64,000 nt of DNA from Candidatus Poribacteria bacterium (GCA_003635315.1 PYJD01000023.1:260502-324501), one strand, 5' to 3'. Positions 53,712 to 63,062 are shown, counted from the first letter of the stretch. Made by a program: numbers and translations. Notes: generated from the letters alone by a model not told the origin.

Positions 53712-56690
53712 ATGAAAACCACAATATTTATTTTATGCTCAATGATCTTTCTATGTTGCATTGTTTTACATAGTAACGCTTTTGAGTTCCATTGGGAAAT
53801 AGATGAAACACCTGAGGGACAAGAGAGTGCTACCGTTGTTGAACCTGTCCAAGTTACGATACTTGATGAACCCGTAAAAATATCTTCTCATAGTGCATCA
53901 ATATGGTTGATGAGACGGTACTCCGTTCACCTCGGCACTGAATGGAGCGGTGCACACGCATATAGACTATTACAAACCTTTGAATCGATACCGCAAGAAA
54001 GCAACAGTTCTTATGATAAAGACCAACGGGTAACGAAATCACTTTGGAAACTCAGCGATAGACACATCCAAGATGACATTGAGATCGAAATTCATGGTGA
54101 TACAAAGATTGTCACCGTTGCCGAAGAGGCTTTTACCTATGCCAAACCGTTATTAGCAGAAATTGAAGGTGTTCGAGGGAGATATTTCTCTAAACGGCTG
54201 CATCGTGCTGTAATTCGGTTCGTAACTGACGAAGGTGCTGACAGAAACGCTATTCGACGAATTCTGCGGGAACGTTACGATGTCAGTATAGATGTTCCGG
54301 ATTACACAGAACTCACGCGGCATACGACTGTTGAACATGCTGCACGGTTCACTGAATTCAAGAACGAAGAACTGATGGCACTCGTATCAATGCTTGAAGA
54401 GTTTCCGCAAGGTATGCTCAAAACACCCGGACTGAACTATCTGGTTAGACGTTTAGATGGAACACCCCACCCACTTCATCCAGAAGCTGCCGCAGTTGCA
54501 TGGACACATGCTGGGTATATTGAATTTATGGAATCTGCTTTTAAAGATACAGATATTGACTTCATTCACCGTTTGATTCTCCATGAAAAGGCTCACTTCT
54601 TATGGGAATATCTCTTTGACGAACAACTCAAACAGGATTGGATTGAACTCGGTGGCTGGTATGAAAACCCTGACGATAGAGACGGTTGGTCAACAACCAA
54701 GCAGACTGAGTTCGTATCTGCTTATGCACATGGTGTAAATCCGAATGAAGATATGGCGGAGAGTATCAGTCACTATATCGTCCGACCTGACAAGTTGCGG
54801 TCAAGATCTCCAGCTAAATATGAATTTATTCAAAATCGGATTATGCATGGCACCCGGTACATCTCAAAGATACGCGAGGATTTGACATTTGAAGTCTATA
54901 ATCTCTATCCCGACTATGTTTATCCCGGACGAATTATACGGATTGATACAATGGTTGAAGGTGAACCTGAAGATGACAAGGTGATAACAATTGTGATCGA
55001 AATACATAGTGAAAGCAATTTAGATACAGCAACCAAATGTAGCATGCGGTTGTTTAGTGAAAAAGGGACATCAAAATTTATCGCTCTAACACCTATAGAC
55101 GCAAATGGTAGATATACTACTGAAGGACATATCTTTCACATACGTTTCGGTTTATCGCGCTATGTGGCAAGTGGTTTCTGGGCACCAGACGCTATTCAGT
55201 TAGAGGATGCTAATCGTAATGATCGATATGTAGGTCAAAATGATTTCGGATGGAAACTCTATATTGACAATTCACTTGAAGATTGCGATCCGCCACAATA
55301 TGTTAAAAATTCAATGCGTCTATCTTTGTCAGAAGAAACGACTAATATGGGTAGACCTTATCAAGTCGTTACCGCCCAATGGAAAGTTATTGAGAAGAGC
55401 GGATTGAGACATAGTTATGCAAATATGAATGACGAAAACTTGGAAACCCATTCGCGGGGATCGGGTCGGACAGCATATAATCCTGAAACCGGTATAGCGA
55501 CCGCCCTGTTCGTCTTTCCAGATTACTTTCAAAGTGGTACATACGCACTGAATTTTCTTGGAATGCAGGATATAGCGTTCAATGCAACGGGTATATATTT
55601 TACCGACCCAAAACACGGTTTGCGGGATGAAGACATAATAATTGATGAGTTGCCAGCTACTATTGACATAGAGACAACAAACCCAGATAGCACTCCCCCT
55701 GAGTTGGATTTAAATCAAATTACAATAAATGCTGAACCTACTCGTCCTGAAGACCCGAATGGTGAAACGAACGTTGATATTACTTTCAGAGTTAGAGATG
55801 ATATTAGCGGTTATTATTTTTCTGTTCTATCGCTCCGCGATCCGCAGGGAGTATCACACCATTTTCAGCACCACCCGGATCGAGACCGCCTATTTGATTT
55901 CAGTCCTCATGGTCACATATATTTTATTGGCGATCCCTCAGTCTATCAAACCTATAAGTTGGCTATTACTTTGCCGGTTGGCAGTGTGCCAGGAACATGG
56001 GGACTTTCAAATATGAGAGTGGAGGATAGGGCACAGAATAACCTTCGGTTAGACTTTACTGAGATTATACGGTTCAAGGTGGATGATGGCACTGTCTATT
56101 CCAAGTATGATGTCAACGAAGACGGTGTGGTTAATATACTTGATTTGGTAATTGTTGCAGCTTTTGACACATCAAACGAGAGAGCAGATGTGACCGGTGA
56201 TGGGGTTGTCAATATTTTAGATATAGTAGCAGTTGCCAGTCAATTCGGAGAAAACCCAGCTGCACCTGCTGTCAACAGTCCAACTCCTGACCAAATCCAA
56301 AGTTGGATTACACAAGCAATGCAAGCGGATGATGGCAGTCCAGCTTTCCGTAAAGGCATCCGAGTGCTACAAAATCTCTTACTTAAAATGCTGCCAGAAG
56401 CAACTGCATTGTTACCAAACTACCCGAACCCGTTCAATCCTGAGACCTGGATACCTTATCAACTTGCCAAACCATCGGATGTCACTTTAACGATCTATAC
56501 TACAAATGGAGCGGTTATTAAAACAATGAAATTAGGAATACAGGCTGCTGGTATGTATCAAAGTCGAAGTCGTGCTGCGTATTGGGATGGAAAGAATCCT
56601 TTAGGTGAGTATGTAGCAAGCGGCGTGTATTTCTATACGCTTACAGCAGACGAATTCACTGCTACACGTAAGATGATGATAAAGAAGTAG
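53712..56690 (+). CDS. Large secreted protein: HExxH domain, dockerin-like repeats, FlgD/T9SS-like C-terminus
   Basis: I start at ATG 53712, giving 992 residues with a signal peptide (MKTTIFILCSMIFLCCIVLH). An earlier frame from 53589 is repeat-derived. The zinc motif HEKAH (291-295) is in LILHEKAHFLWEYLFD, as in metallopeptidases. The middle (about 400-790) is beta-rich, probably sandwich domains. At about 798-855 two EF-hand-like repeats occur (DVNEDGVVNILDLVIVA, DVTGDGVVNILDIVAVA), a type-I-dockerin pattern. The C-terminus has NYPNPFNPETWIPYQL and ends SGVYFYTLTADEFTATRKMM, a FlgD-like or T9SS-type sorting domain. It looks like an exported cell-surface protease or anchoring protein. The peptidase activity is inferred. 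Confidence 0.8.
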   Translation: MKTTIFILCSMIFLCCIVLHSNAFEFHWEIDETPEGQESATVVEPVQVTILDEPVKISSHSASIWLMRRYSVHLGTEWSGAHAYRLLQTFESIPQESNSSYDKDQRVTKSLWKLSDRHIQDDIEIEIHGDTKIVTVAEEAFTYAKPLLAEIEGVRGRYFSKRLHRAVIRFVTDEGADRNAIRRILRERYDVSIDVPDYTELTRHTTVEHAARFTEFKNEELMALVSMLEEFPQGMLKTPGLNYLVRRLDGTPHPLHPEAAAVAWTHAGYIEFMESAFKDTDIDFIHRLILHEKAHFLWEYLFDEQLKQDWIELGGWYENPDDRDGWSTTKQTEFVSAYAHGVNPNEDMAESISHYIVRPDKLRSRSPAKYEFIQNRIMHGTRYISKIREDLTFEVYNLYPDYVYPGRIIRIDTMVEGEPEDDKVITIVIEIHSESNLDTATKCSMRLFSEKGTSKFIALTPIDANGRYTTEGHIFHIRFGLSRYVASGFWAPDAIQLEDANRNDRYVGQNDFGWKLYIDNSLEDCDPPQYVKNSMRLSLSEETTNMGRPYQVVTAQWKVIEKSGLRHSYANMNDENLETHSRGSGRTAYNPETGIATALFVFPDYFQSGTYALNFLGMQDIAFNATGIYFTDPKHGLRDEDIIIDELPATIDIETTNPDSTPPELDLNQITINAEPTRPEDPNGETNVDITFRVRDDISGYYFSVLSLRDPQGVSHHFQHHPDRDRLFDFSPHGHIYFIGDPSVYQTYKLAITLPVGSVPGTWGLSNMRVEDRAQNNLRLDFTEIIRFKVDDGTVYSKYDVNEDGVVNILDLVIVAAFDTSNERADVTGDGVVNILDIVAVASQFGENPAAPAVNSPTPDQIQSWITQAMQADDGSPAFRKGIRVLQNLLLKMLPEATALLPNYPNPFNPETWIPYQLAKPSDVTLTIYTTNGAVIKTMKLGIQAAGMYQSRSRAAYWDGKNPLGEYVASGVYFYTLTADEFTATRKMMIKK

Positions 56691-56724
56691 GAGGATACTC
56701 CGAGTTCCGACAGATCGCTCCTAC
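56687..56724. repeat. GTAG hairpin overlapping the stop codon
   Basis: GTAG-GAGGATACTCC begins at 56687, so TAG 56688-56690 is both stop codon and repeat head. The minus strand of 56724 reads GTAG-GAGCGATC, and CTCCTAC closes a stem with GTAGGAG. It may serve as the terminator of the gene. Confidence 0.55.
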
Positions 56725-56727
56725 AGA

Positions 56728-56985
56728 CAGTATCGTAGGTCGGGTAGAGCGTATGCGAAACCCGACATGTATTGATTGTATCCATCTGGTGATTATGTAG
56801 ATTCACAATAACAAACAGTATCGAAGGTCGGGTAGAGCGTATGCGAAACCCGACATGTATTGATTGATTCTATCTGTTGATTATGTAGATTCACAATAAC
56901 AAACAGTATCGTAGGTCGGGTAGAGCGTATGCGAAACCCGACATGTATTGATTGATTCTATCTGTTGATTATTTATATTCAAAGA
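56728..56985. repeat. Three tandem 88-bp units, each with a GTAG hairpin
   Basis: Units start at 56728, 56816 and 56904 (period 88). Each contains CAGTATC-GTAG-GTCGGGT, GAAACCCGACAT and TGATTATG-TAGATTCACAATA. The second unit has GAAG in place of GTAG. Copies are nearly identical, which suggests recent amplification or gene conversion. Confidence 0.85.
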
Positions 56986-56999
56986 TTAATAACGGAGGT

Positions 57000-57365
57000 A
57001 TGTAGAAAAACGTATGAATTGGAACAAATTAAATCCGCATTACGAACATTAGCAAACGGTGATTTACTGGAAAAATCAAAAAACTACTATCCACTTTAGA
57101 TTATCGCAGTGATCTGACACTACAACTCTCCGGGGACATAGACGACTTTTTCGAACAATTCCCAGCACCCAACCCAAATACCAAAACCGAACAAGATTTC
57201 CATCAAAACGCAAAATCCGCAAAGATTATCTACCAATTTACCGAAGACGAAATCGTAGATAATCCTCAGATATCTCTTTTAACAATAGGTAATGAGATAA
57301 TAATTAATAGAGATGAAGATAAATTCTATGGAGAATGGTTCAGAATCGCGGATTATGCGAATTAG
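57000..57365 (+). pseudogene. N-terminal remnant of a DNA methyltransferase-like gene
   Basis: Joined translation across frames: RKTYELEQIKSALRTLANGD, LLEKSKKLLSTLDYRSDLTL, then LSGDIDDFFEQF and FHQNAKSAKIIYQFTED. This resembles, from memory, the first residues of large Eco57I/N6-adenine methyltransferase-type proteins. A run of six A at 57078-57083 needs one more base to keep the frame. The start is also out of frame (ATG-TAG at 57000). It ends at the repeat fragment around 57343, where IADYAN* is read from repeat DNA. Only about 120 of the roughly 1000 expected residues remain. Confidence 0.5.
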
Positions 57366-57468
57366 TCTTATGACGTGCAAATATCCTAATCCTATGAAAT
57401 GCAACTTGAAATACCAGACAAAAGATCCGCGTTCATCCGTGTAATCCGCGATAATCTACGATTCAGAC
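57343..57468. repeat. Inverted-repeat fragment with CGCGGATTA cores
   Basis: TCAGAATCGCGGATTA at 57343-57358 is found again in inverse within 57424-57468 (GTTCATCCGTGTAATCCGCG, then TACGATTCAGACAAAAAG). A piece of the same sequence lies at 3963-3977. It interrupts the methyltransferase remnant. Confidence 0.5.
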
Positions 57469-57761
57469 AAAAAGAAAATTCCAAATTCCTAATCTCACCA
57501 ATTAGAAACACCTATCAAATCCATTGATAACTGATTCAATCTGTTGTATCCTTTTCCAAACTACTTGTAGGCAAAGGTGGGTACCCTGAAAACGGGATCG
57601 TTGGAGACTGACTAAAAAATAAAATGAATAAAACTAAAACCAGAAGCAACTAAAATACAAATTTCAACATAAAATAAAATGAAGAAATAACATTCTCTAA
57701 CATCTAATAAATAATATTACATTATTGGTTTATGAGAGATGTCTCTAATTAAGAAAAAGAG

Positions 57762-57790
57762 TTGACACAATCTACAACATACGTTAATAT
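57762..57790 (+). promoter_or_regulatory. Sigma-70-like promoter in a gene-poor region
   Basis: TTGACA (57762-57767), a 17-bp spacer and TAATAT (57785-57790). No gene starts within 900 bp, so this is an orphan promoter or the start of an uncharacterised RNA. Confidence 0.4.
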
Positions 57791-58323
57791 AATATATACA
57801 GAATAATTATTATACCAATACTAATATCCTCTATAAGATCAATCAATGTAAATAGGGAATTAAAAACTTAGGAATCCATCAAGCAAACTTTTTTGTTCTT
57901 TTACACAAATTCGTAAATTGGCTGTAAACATAGATGGATATTGACCTTACAACGACTATACTAAAATTGGGTGACAGAAAAAAGTTACGATTTCGTAACT
58001 TTTTACATAAAACAGGATACTTTCTAATGACTATCCAATACATGCAAAATCATCTTAAAAACAAAAACTACAGGACTTATTCCATTTCTGAGAAAATAAG
58101 TTGCATTGCCGTTTTATTGGGATGTCTTCTAAAGAGACACGTCCAAAAAGATCATCTTACAATAATGAGACATCATCAATTAGAAATGTTATTACGAATG
58201 TCTGTATCAGATATTCTTCATAAAAAAGCAAGACACAAAATTTCACGATTCCAGAATTTTTAAAATTTCAAAAAAACACGGATGAGACCAGACTGTGACA
58301 GGGCGGACAGCCGTTTTACTAAT

Positions 58324-58350
58324 GACACAGAATGTGTCAAAAAGTGTAAC
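58324..58350 (+). repeat. Hairpin plus AAAAAGTGTAAC tail, copy 3
   Basis: GACACA-GAA-TGTGTC (58324-58338) then AAAAAGTGTAAC (58339-58350) and ATTTTT. The same motif as 26298-26324 and 35529-35555. Confidence 0.65.
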
Positions 58351-58740
58351 ATTTTTAACAAAAGAGAATAATATATTAACATATGTGAAGTATGAAAAGC
58401 ATATAAAATAGAGGATTTTTTATACAAACTTCTGTTAGTTCTCATTCTCAGTACTATTTCCGTACTGTTTGGAACACCTTTCAACCCGCTGGAACTAAGG
58501 GTAAATCTTGGTCTCCTTATATTCTTTGTGATTCGGATATCGTACCTACAGGTTTTTTGTGCATAATGTCAAAACTTTATACACGTCAGTTTCAAGGGTC
58601 AATTCAATTGAATTCCGTATCAAGTATCTGTTATAATTTCATGCAGATTATCACATGATGTATTTTATATTTAATTATTTAAGTATATTACATGGATTTT
58701 ACATGTAAAAACTCGGAATATCACTAAGGTTAGAATTATA

Positions 58741-59622
58741 GTGTTTGATAATAAAACACAAAAACAACTCCCTCAAGGACTGAAGGATAGAATTAATAAG
58801 AAACAGGTTTCTGTGCTTTCGTTTGCCCCAGACAGAACTCGTCTGGCAGCAGGTGGAGATGACCGTATTTGGATATATGATCTATCCAGCGAAGCACAGT
58901 TTGCTGTATTATCAGGACATACGGAGCGAATTCGTTCATTATCTTTTGCACCTGATAATCGAACTCTTGCCAGTTCAAGTGAAGATAGTACTTTAAGATT
59001 ATGGGATACCGATACTTCCAACGAGATTGCCACACTTGCTGGAAAGTCATCAAGTCTTACTACGGCGTTAGGATCATCTCCAGATGGAGTACCACTAACG
59101 GGATGGAATGAAGAAACTGCACGACTTCTTGGTAGTACTACTTCTGATCCCGCCCGTATTAGGTCATTAACTTTTTCAATTGATGGCAGCTTGATTGTAA
59201 GTGGTGGAACTGACGGAAAGATCAGAGTGTGGGAAGTGGAGACAGGCAGGGAGTTATCCTCATTTGCTGGACATGATGGGTTAGTGTTATCCCTCGCGTT
59301 CTCACATGATGGTAAATACTTAGCAAGTGGTGGTTCTGATGCTACTGTAAGACTATGGGAATGGGAAGATAGACATTTACTATCTATATGGACAGGACAC
59401 TCTGATTCAGTTTCTGCTTTAGCTATCTCAAGCGATAATACGACACTTGCCAGTGGGGGTCGAGATCCTCAAATCGTCTTATGGAATATAAAGGCATTAG
59501 GACGTATGGGACACATATCCGGTATAGAAGGCTATATATGGGAGTTAGAATTCTGGCAGACCGAAGAGAAAGAACAACTTATTACAGTCAATAGAGATGG
59601 TGAGTTATTCATAAGAGAGTAA
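58741..59622 (+). CDS. WD40-repeat protein
   Basis: This 293-residue protein starts at GTG 58741; AAGG lies about 12 nt upstream, which is weak. Five clear WD40 blades are visible: FAPDRTRLAAGGDDRIWIYD, FAPDNRTLASSSEDSTLRLW, FSIDGSLIVSGGTDGKIRVW, FSHDGKYLASGGSDATVRLW and ISSDNTTLASGGRDPQIVLW. One degraded blade lies between the second and third (SSPDGVPLTGWNEETARLLG). There is no signal peptide, so it is probably a cytoplasmic interaction scaffold. Seven-bladed propellers are usual; this one may complete the ring through termini or dimerise. Confidence 0.82.
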   Translation: MFDNKTQKQLPQGLKDRINKKQVSVLSFAPDRTRLAAGGDDRIWIYDLSSEAQFAVLSGHTERIRSLSFAPDNRTLASSSEDSTLRLWDTDTSNEIATLAGKSSSLTTALGSSPDGVPLTGWNEETARLLGSTTSDPARIRSLTFSIDGSLIVSGGTDGKIRVWEVETGRELSSFAGHDGLVLSLAFSHDGKYLASGGSDATVRLWEWEDRHLLSIWTGHSDSVSALAISSDNTTLASGGRDPQIVLWNIKALGRMGHISGIEGYIWELEFWQTEEKEQLITVNRDGELFIRE

Positions 59623-59645
59623 TTTTAAACTTTTTGATGTAATAT

Positions 59646-59666
59646 CTACATTGTTATGGAATGTAG
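59646..59666. terminator. Weak hairpin between convergent genes
   Basis: CTACATT pairs with AATGTAG across a 7-nt loop (59646-59666). It lies between the WD40 stop and the transglutaminase stop. The stem is short and AT-rich, so function is uncertain. Confidence 0.4.
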
Positions 59667-59681
59667 TTCATTCTTATACAT

Positions 59682-60575
59682 TCACCTTTGTAGATCATTT
59701 GATAATCTTTTTATACTATTAGTGTATGTAAATTCTGTCTCACATGGATCTGTATAGCCTGTTACAACAGCTGCACTGACAGGATCAGAAACACAAGCCA
59801 ATGGAATGTGGCCTTCCCCTGCAAGTAAACCTGATGTTGGATCTAACCCTATCCAACCTGCACCTGGCACATATACCTCACACCATGCATGTAGATCAGT
59901 AAAATCCTCTTTTGGTGCTTCAGGGTCTGCAAATGAATCTTGATTAGATACAAGCTGTATCAAATATCCAGACACAAATCGAGCTGCCAATCCCAAGTGT
60001 CGTAAGATTTGAACAAATAACCAACTGCTATCCCGACATGATCCTGATTGTTTTTCTAATGTTTCTTCACAAGATTGTATACCCTGTTCCATCCGAACTG
60101 TGTGTGAAATATCCTCCCATATACGTCTGTTTAAGTTAACAAGAAAATCAATTAGATTCTGTTGAGATCTATCTACACCTTTCAACCATGTTGATAGGAA
60201 TTGACCATATTCTGTAATTTCAAGAAAGAGAGTCAGTTCTTTTCTCAGTTGGGGATTGTAATTGAATGGGTAGTGTTCTGCACAATCCTCAATAAAAAAA
60301 TCAAACGGATTAAATTCTGTCATTTTAGCAACTAAGTCTACATCTACTGTTAGATTCTCTGTAGGTGCTGTAAATACAACCCTTGTTTGATAATTACCGA
60401 ATGGATCTTGCTGCCAATTAATATAATGCGTATCAGGTGAGATGGTTAATGCGTATGATTCAATAATAGTTCTGCAATGTGGGGCAGGTTTTAATCTGAA
60501 TATATGGGGTGATAAGAAAACTGATCTATCAAATTGATATACTGATTTATGCTTGATAGCAACCCGTATAGACAT
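59682..60575 (-). CDS. Transglutaminase-like protein of the ATP-grasp cassette
   Basis: From ATG 60575 (AAGGAA 6 nt upstream) the protein is 297 residues. The N-terminal beta domain (about 1-110, FLSPHIFRLKPAPHC) is the Bact_transglu_N fold. The catalytic triad is C180 in SGSCRDSSW, H229 in DLHAWCEV and D245 in IGLDPTSG. It is encoded directly after the alpha-E and circularly permuted ATP-grasp genes. This three-gene cassette is a known conserved set thought to make or process a small peptide-like amide product. The exact product is unknown. Confidence 0.88.
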   Translation of the reverse strand: MSIRVAIKHKSVYQFDRSVFLSPHIFRLKPAPHCRTIIESYALTISPDTHYINWQQDPFGNYQTRVVFTAPTENLTVDVDLVAKMTEFNPFDFFIEDCAEHYPFNYNPQLRKELTLFLEITEYGQFLSTWLKGVDRSQQNLIDFLVNLNRRIWEDISHTVRMEQGIQSCEETLEKQSGSCRDSSWLFVQILRHLGLAARFVSGYLIQLVSNQDSFADPEAPKEDFTDLHAWCEVYVPGAGWIGLDPTSGLLAGEGHIPLACVSDPVSAAVVTGYTDPCETEFTYTNSIKRLSNDLQR

Positions 60576-60626
60576 TGACACTTCCTTAGAATGTCGATTT
60601 AATTATATGACCTTATCGATCAAATG

Positions 60627-61610
60627 TTATTGCATTTGTGATTGTGATACTGTTGATATTCTATCAACAGGTCGTAAAGCAAAGAACGTCTTATATATGT
60701 CCTCACCAACCAAGTTTAATTTGGTTTGGAATGCATCAAGAAACTCATGGAGTCCAGTATTTAGAATTTGATCCACTTGTGCATAGGCAAATTCAGAATG
60801 GAGTTGTCCTAAACCTTGTTCAGCTGGATTAGAAAAGGTCTCTATTGGAGTACCCGATATAGCATGTAGTGATTCCTCTGCATTTTTTAGACAATATAGA
60901 ACAGATCTTGGAAAATCTCGATCAAGTAGTAGAAAATGCACAACACTATTTGGTAAAATCATACCATGTGTTCTTCTATACATCTCAAATGCACTCGCAG
61001 AATGTAGTAATGCTCCCCATTGAATATCATCGTATGAAGTATCCACATCTACTACAGATGGTAATAGGATGAAGTATTTCACATCAACTATACGTGATGT
61101 CTTATCAGCACGTTCAATCAGACGTCCTAATTGACAGAAATGCCAACCTTCACTATGCGACATGATGTTATCTGTTTGACCGATGAATAGTTGGGATGCT
61201 ATCTTAATATCTGTGAAGAATTGGTGCGGTTCGGTCATTGTCCATTCTTCCGGTGTTTCAGTTACCATTAGATAGGTGTCATTTATTTGTTCCCACATCT
61301 CAGAGGATATGTTTTCCCGTATTGATCTTGCATTCTCACGAGCAGCTCGTAAACATGAGATTATTGAATTTGGGTTTTCAGTATCGAATGTCAGGAACTT
61401 TATCACTGTCTCGTGCGTGGGTTCACCATATTTATCAGAGAATAGTGCATCATCCCCAGTGGTAGCAACTAATGGATCCCACTGTGCTTGAATACCTGCT
61501 GGTTGATCCAGTAACAACTGTAGATTAACATCAACAAACCGTGCTACATTTTCAGCACGTTCAATATACCGACTCATCCAATAGATAGATTCTGCAACTC
61601 TACTTAGCAT
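60627..61610 (-). CDS. Alpha-E domain protein (DUF403)
   Basis: This 327-residue all-helical protein begins MLSRVAESIYWMSRYIERAE, the hallmark of the alpha-E (DUF403) family. AGGGG 6 nt before ATG 61610 supports the start. It is the constant partner of the circularly permuted ATP-grasp protein encoded 9 bp upstream. Its role is not established; acting as scaffold for the ligase is suggested. The cassette order ATP-grasp, alpha-E, transglutaminase is complete here. Confidence 0.9.
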   Translation of the reverse strand: MLSRVAESIYWMSRYIERAENVARFVDVNLQLLLDQPAGIQAQWDPLVATTGDDALFSDKYGEPTHETVIKFLTFDTENPNSIISCLRAARENARSIRENISSEMWEQINDTYLMVTETPEEWTMTEPHQFFTDIKIASQLFIGQTDNIMSHSEGWHFCQLGRLIERADKTSRIVDVKYFILLPSVVDVDTSYDDIQWGALLHSASAFEMYRRTHGMILPNSVVHFLLLDRDFPRSVLYCLKNAEESLHAISGTPIETFSNPAEQGLGQLHSEFAYAQVDQILNTGLHEFLDAFQTKLNLVGEDIYKTFFALRPVDRISTVSQSQMQ

Positions 61611-61619
61611 TAATAACCC

Positions 61620-63062
61620 CTAAAATGGATTTGACAATACCCAAGTATCTTTACTACCACCACCTTGTGATGAGTTTACGACCAGTGAACCCTTTTTAAG
61701 GGCAACTCTTGTGAGTCCACCTGGAAGAACATATATATCTTCACCATATAGGATAAATGGACGCAGGTCAACATGACGACCTTCAAAATGGTCATCAATT
61801 AAGACAGGAACACGGGAAAGGGACAACGTTGGCTGCGCAATGTAATTCCGTGGATTCTGCTTAATACGTTGTATAAAATCCTCACATTCAGCTTTAGTTG
61901 AATGCGGTCCAATGAGCATTCCATATCCACCTGACTGGTTGGCTTCTTTAATTACAAGCTCTTCAATATGTTCTAAGACATAATTCCTATCATCATCTTC
62001 CCAACACATATATGTTGGAACATTGGGGATTATAATATCTTCATTCAGATAGTATTTAATGATTTTAGGTACATAGGCACACACAACTTTGTCATCAGCA
62101 ACACATGTTCCTGGGGCATTGATTAAAGCAAGTCGACCTGACTTATATACATCCATTAGTCCGGGAACACCTAACAGAGATTCTGAATCAAACACATCTG
62201 GATCAAGAAAATCGTCATTGATTCTTCGGTATAGAACATCTACCTGTTGAAAACCTTTTGTTGTCCGCATATGGAGATAACCATCCATAACGACAAGGTC
62301 TCGTCCTTCTACCAATTCAACTCCCATCTGTTGTGCTAAAAAGGAATGCTCAAAATAGGCGGAGTTATATATACCTGGTGTTAATAACGCCACTTCTGGG
62401 GTCATTACACGATCACTCACAAGGTATTGAAGCATATCCAGTAAATGACTCGGATAATCCTCCACGGGTTGTATCTGGTACATACCAAACAATTGAGGAA
62501 AAGTTCGTTTCATCAATTGTCTGTTTTCTACTACATAGGACACACCAGATGGACATCCCAGGTTATCTTCCAATACATAAATTTGCCCATCACCATCTCT
62601 AACAAGATCTGTACCAGTAATGTGACACCAGATTCCACGAGGTGGATCTAATCCAATACATTGCTCAAGGTATCGTTCCGATGACAAAACTACTTCATGG
62701 GGAATGATACCATCCTTAAGTATCTTCTGTTCATGGTATACATCGTCAATAAATAGATTCAATGCATGGATTCGCTGCTTGAGTCCGCGTTCTATCCATT
62801 CCCATTCATTAGCATCAATAATACGTGGTATAAGGTCAAAAGGAAAGATCTTCTCTACACCCTGTTCATCCGCATATACATTGAAGGTAATTCCCATTCG
62901 GAGTAAGGCATATTCAGCAGTTATTTGCCTACGAATGAATTCACCTTCTTCAAAGTTATTTATCCGTTCAACTAATAATTGAACTGCAGGACGTGGTGAT
63001 CCATCCGAAGTAAACATCTCATCATATAACCCGTCTGTGTTATATTCACTGAAATATGTCAT
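61620..63062 (-). CDS. Circularly permuted ATP-grasp type 2 protein (DUF404/407)
   Basis: A 480-residue circularly permuted ATP-grasp ligase. Conserved blocks are VYEDGxxP-like segments around RDGDGQIYVLEDNLGCPSG (catalytic Glu/Asn region), LINAPGTCVADDKVVCAYV, VIKEANQSGGYGMLIGP, and DLRPFILYG. The ATP-grasp fold catalyses ATP-dependent carboxylate-amine ligation, so the product is probably a peptide-like amide. GGAGGGG 8 nt before ATG 63062 is a strong ribosome site, and it is the first gene of the three-gene operon. The substrate is unknown. Confidence 0.92.
   Translation of the reverse strand: MTYFSEYNTDGLYDEMFTSDGSPRPAVQLLVERINNFEEGEFIRRQITAEYALLRMGITFNVYADEQGVEKIFPFDLIPRIIDANEWEWIERGLKQRIHALNLFIDDVYHEQKILKDGIIPHEVVLSSERYLEQCIGLDPPRGIWCHITGTDLVRDGDGQIYVLEDNLGCPSGVSYVVENRQLMKRTFPQLFGMYQIQPVEDYPSHLLDMLQYLVSDRVMTPEVALLTPGIYNSAYFEHSFLAQQMGVELVEGRDLVVMDGYLHMRTTKGFQQVDVLYRRINDDFLDPDVFDSESLLGVPGLMDVYKSGRLALINAPGTCVADDKVVCAYVPKIIKYYLNEDIIIPNVPTYMCWEDDDRNYVLEHIEELVIKEANQSGGYGMLIGPHSTKAECEDFIQRIKQNPRNYIAQPTLSLSRVPVLIDDHFEGRHVDLRPFILYGEDIYVLPGGLTRVALKKGSLVVNSSQGGGSKDTWVLSNPF

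Larger units (their letters stand above)
56986..58740. other. Gene-poor region with decayed gene and hairpins
   Basis: Besides the pseudogene (57000-57365), an inverted-repeat fragment (57343-57468), a promoter-like site (57762) and hairpin copy 3, I see no real gene. A 109-codon plus-strand frame at 57934 has no ribosome site or recognisable content. Confidence 0.5.

Noticed and set aside
57934..58263. 109-codon plus-strand frame
   Set aside because: No ribosome site, Lys/His/Leu-rich without domain features, and flanked by hairpins and decayed genes.
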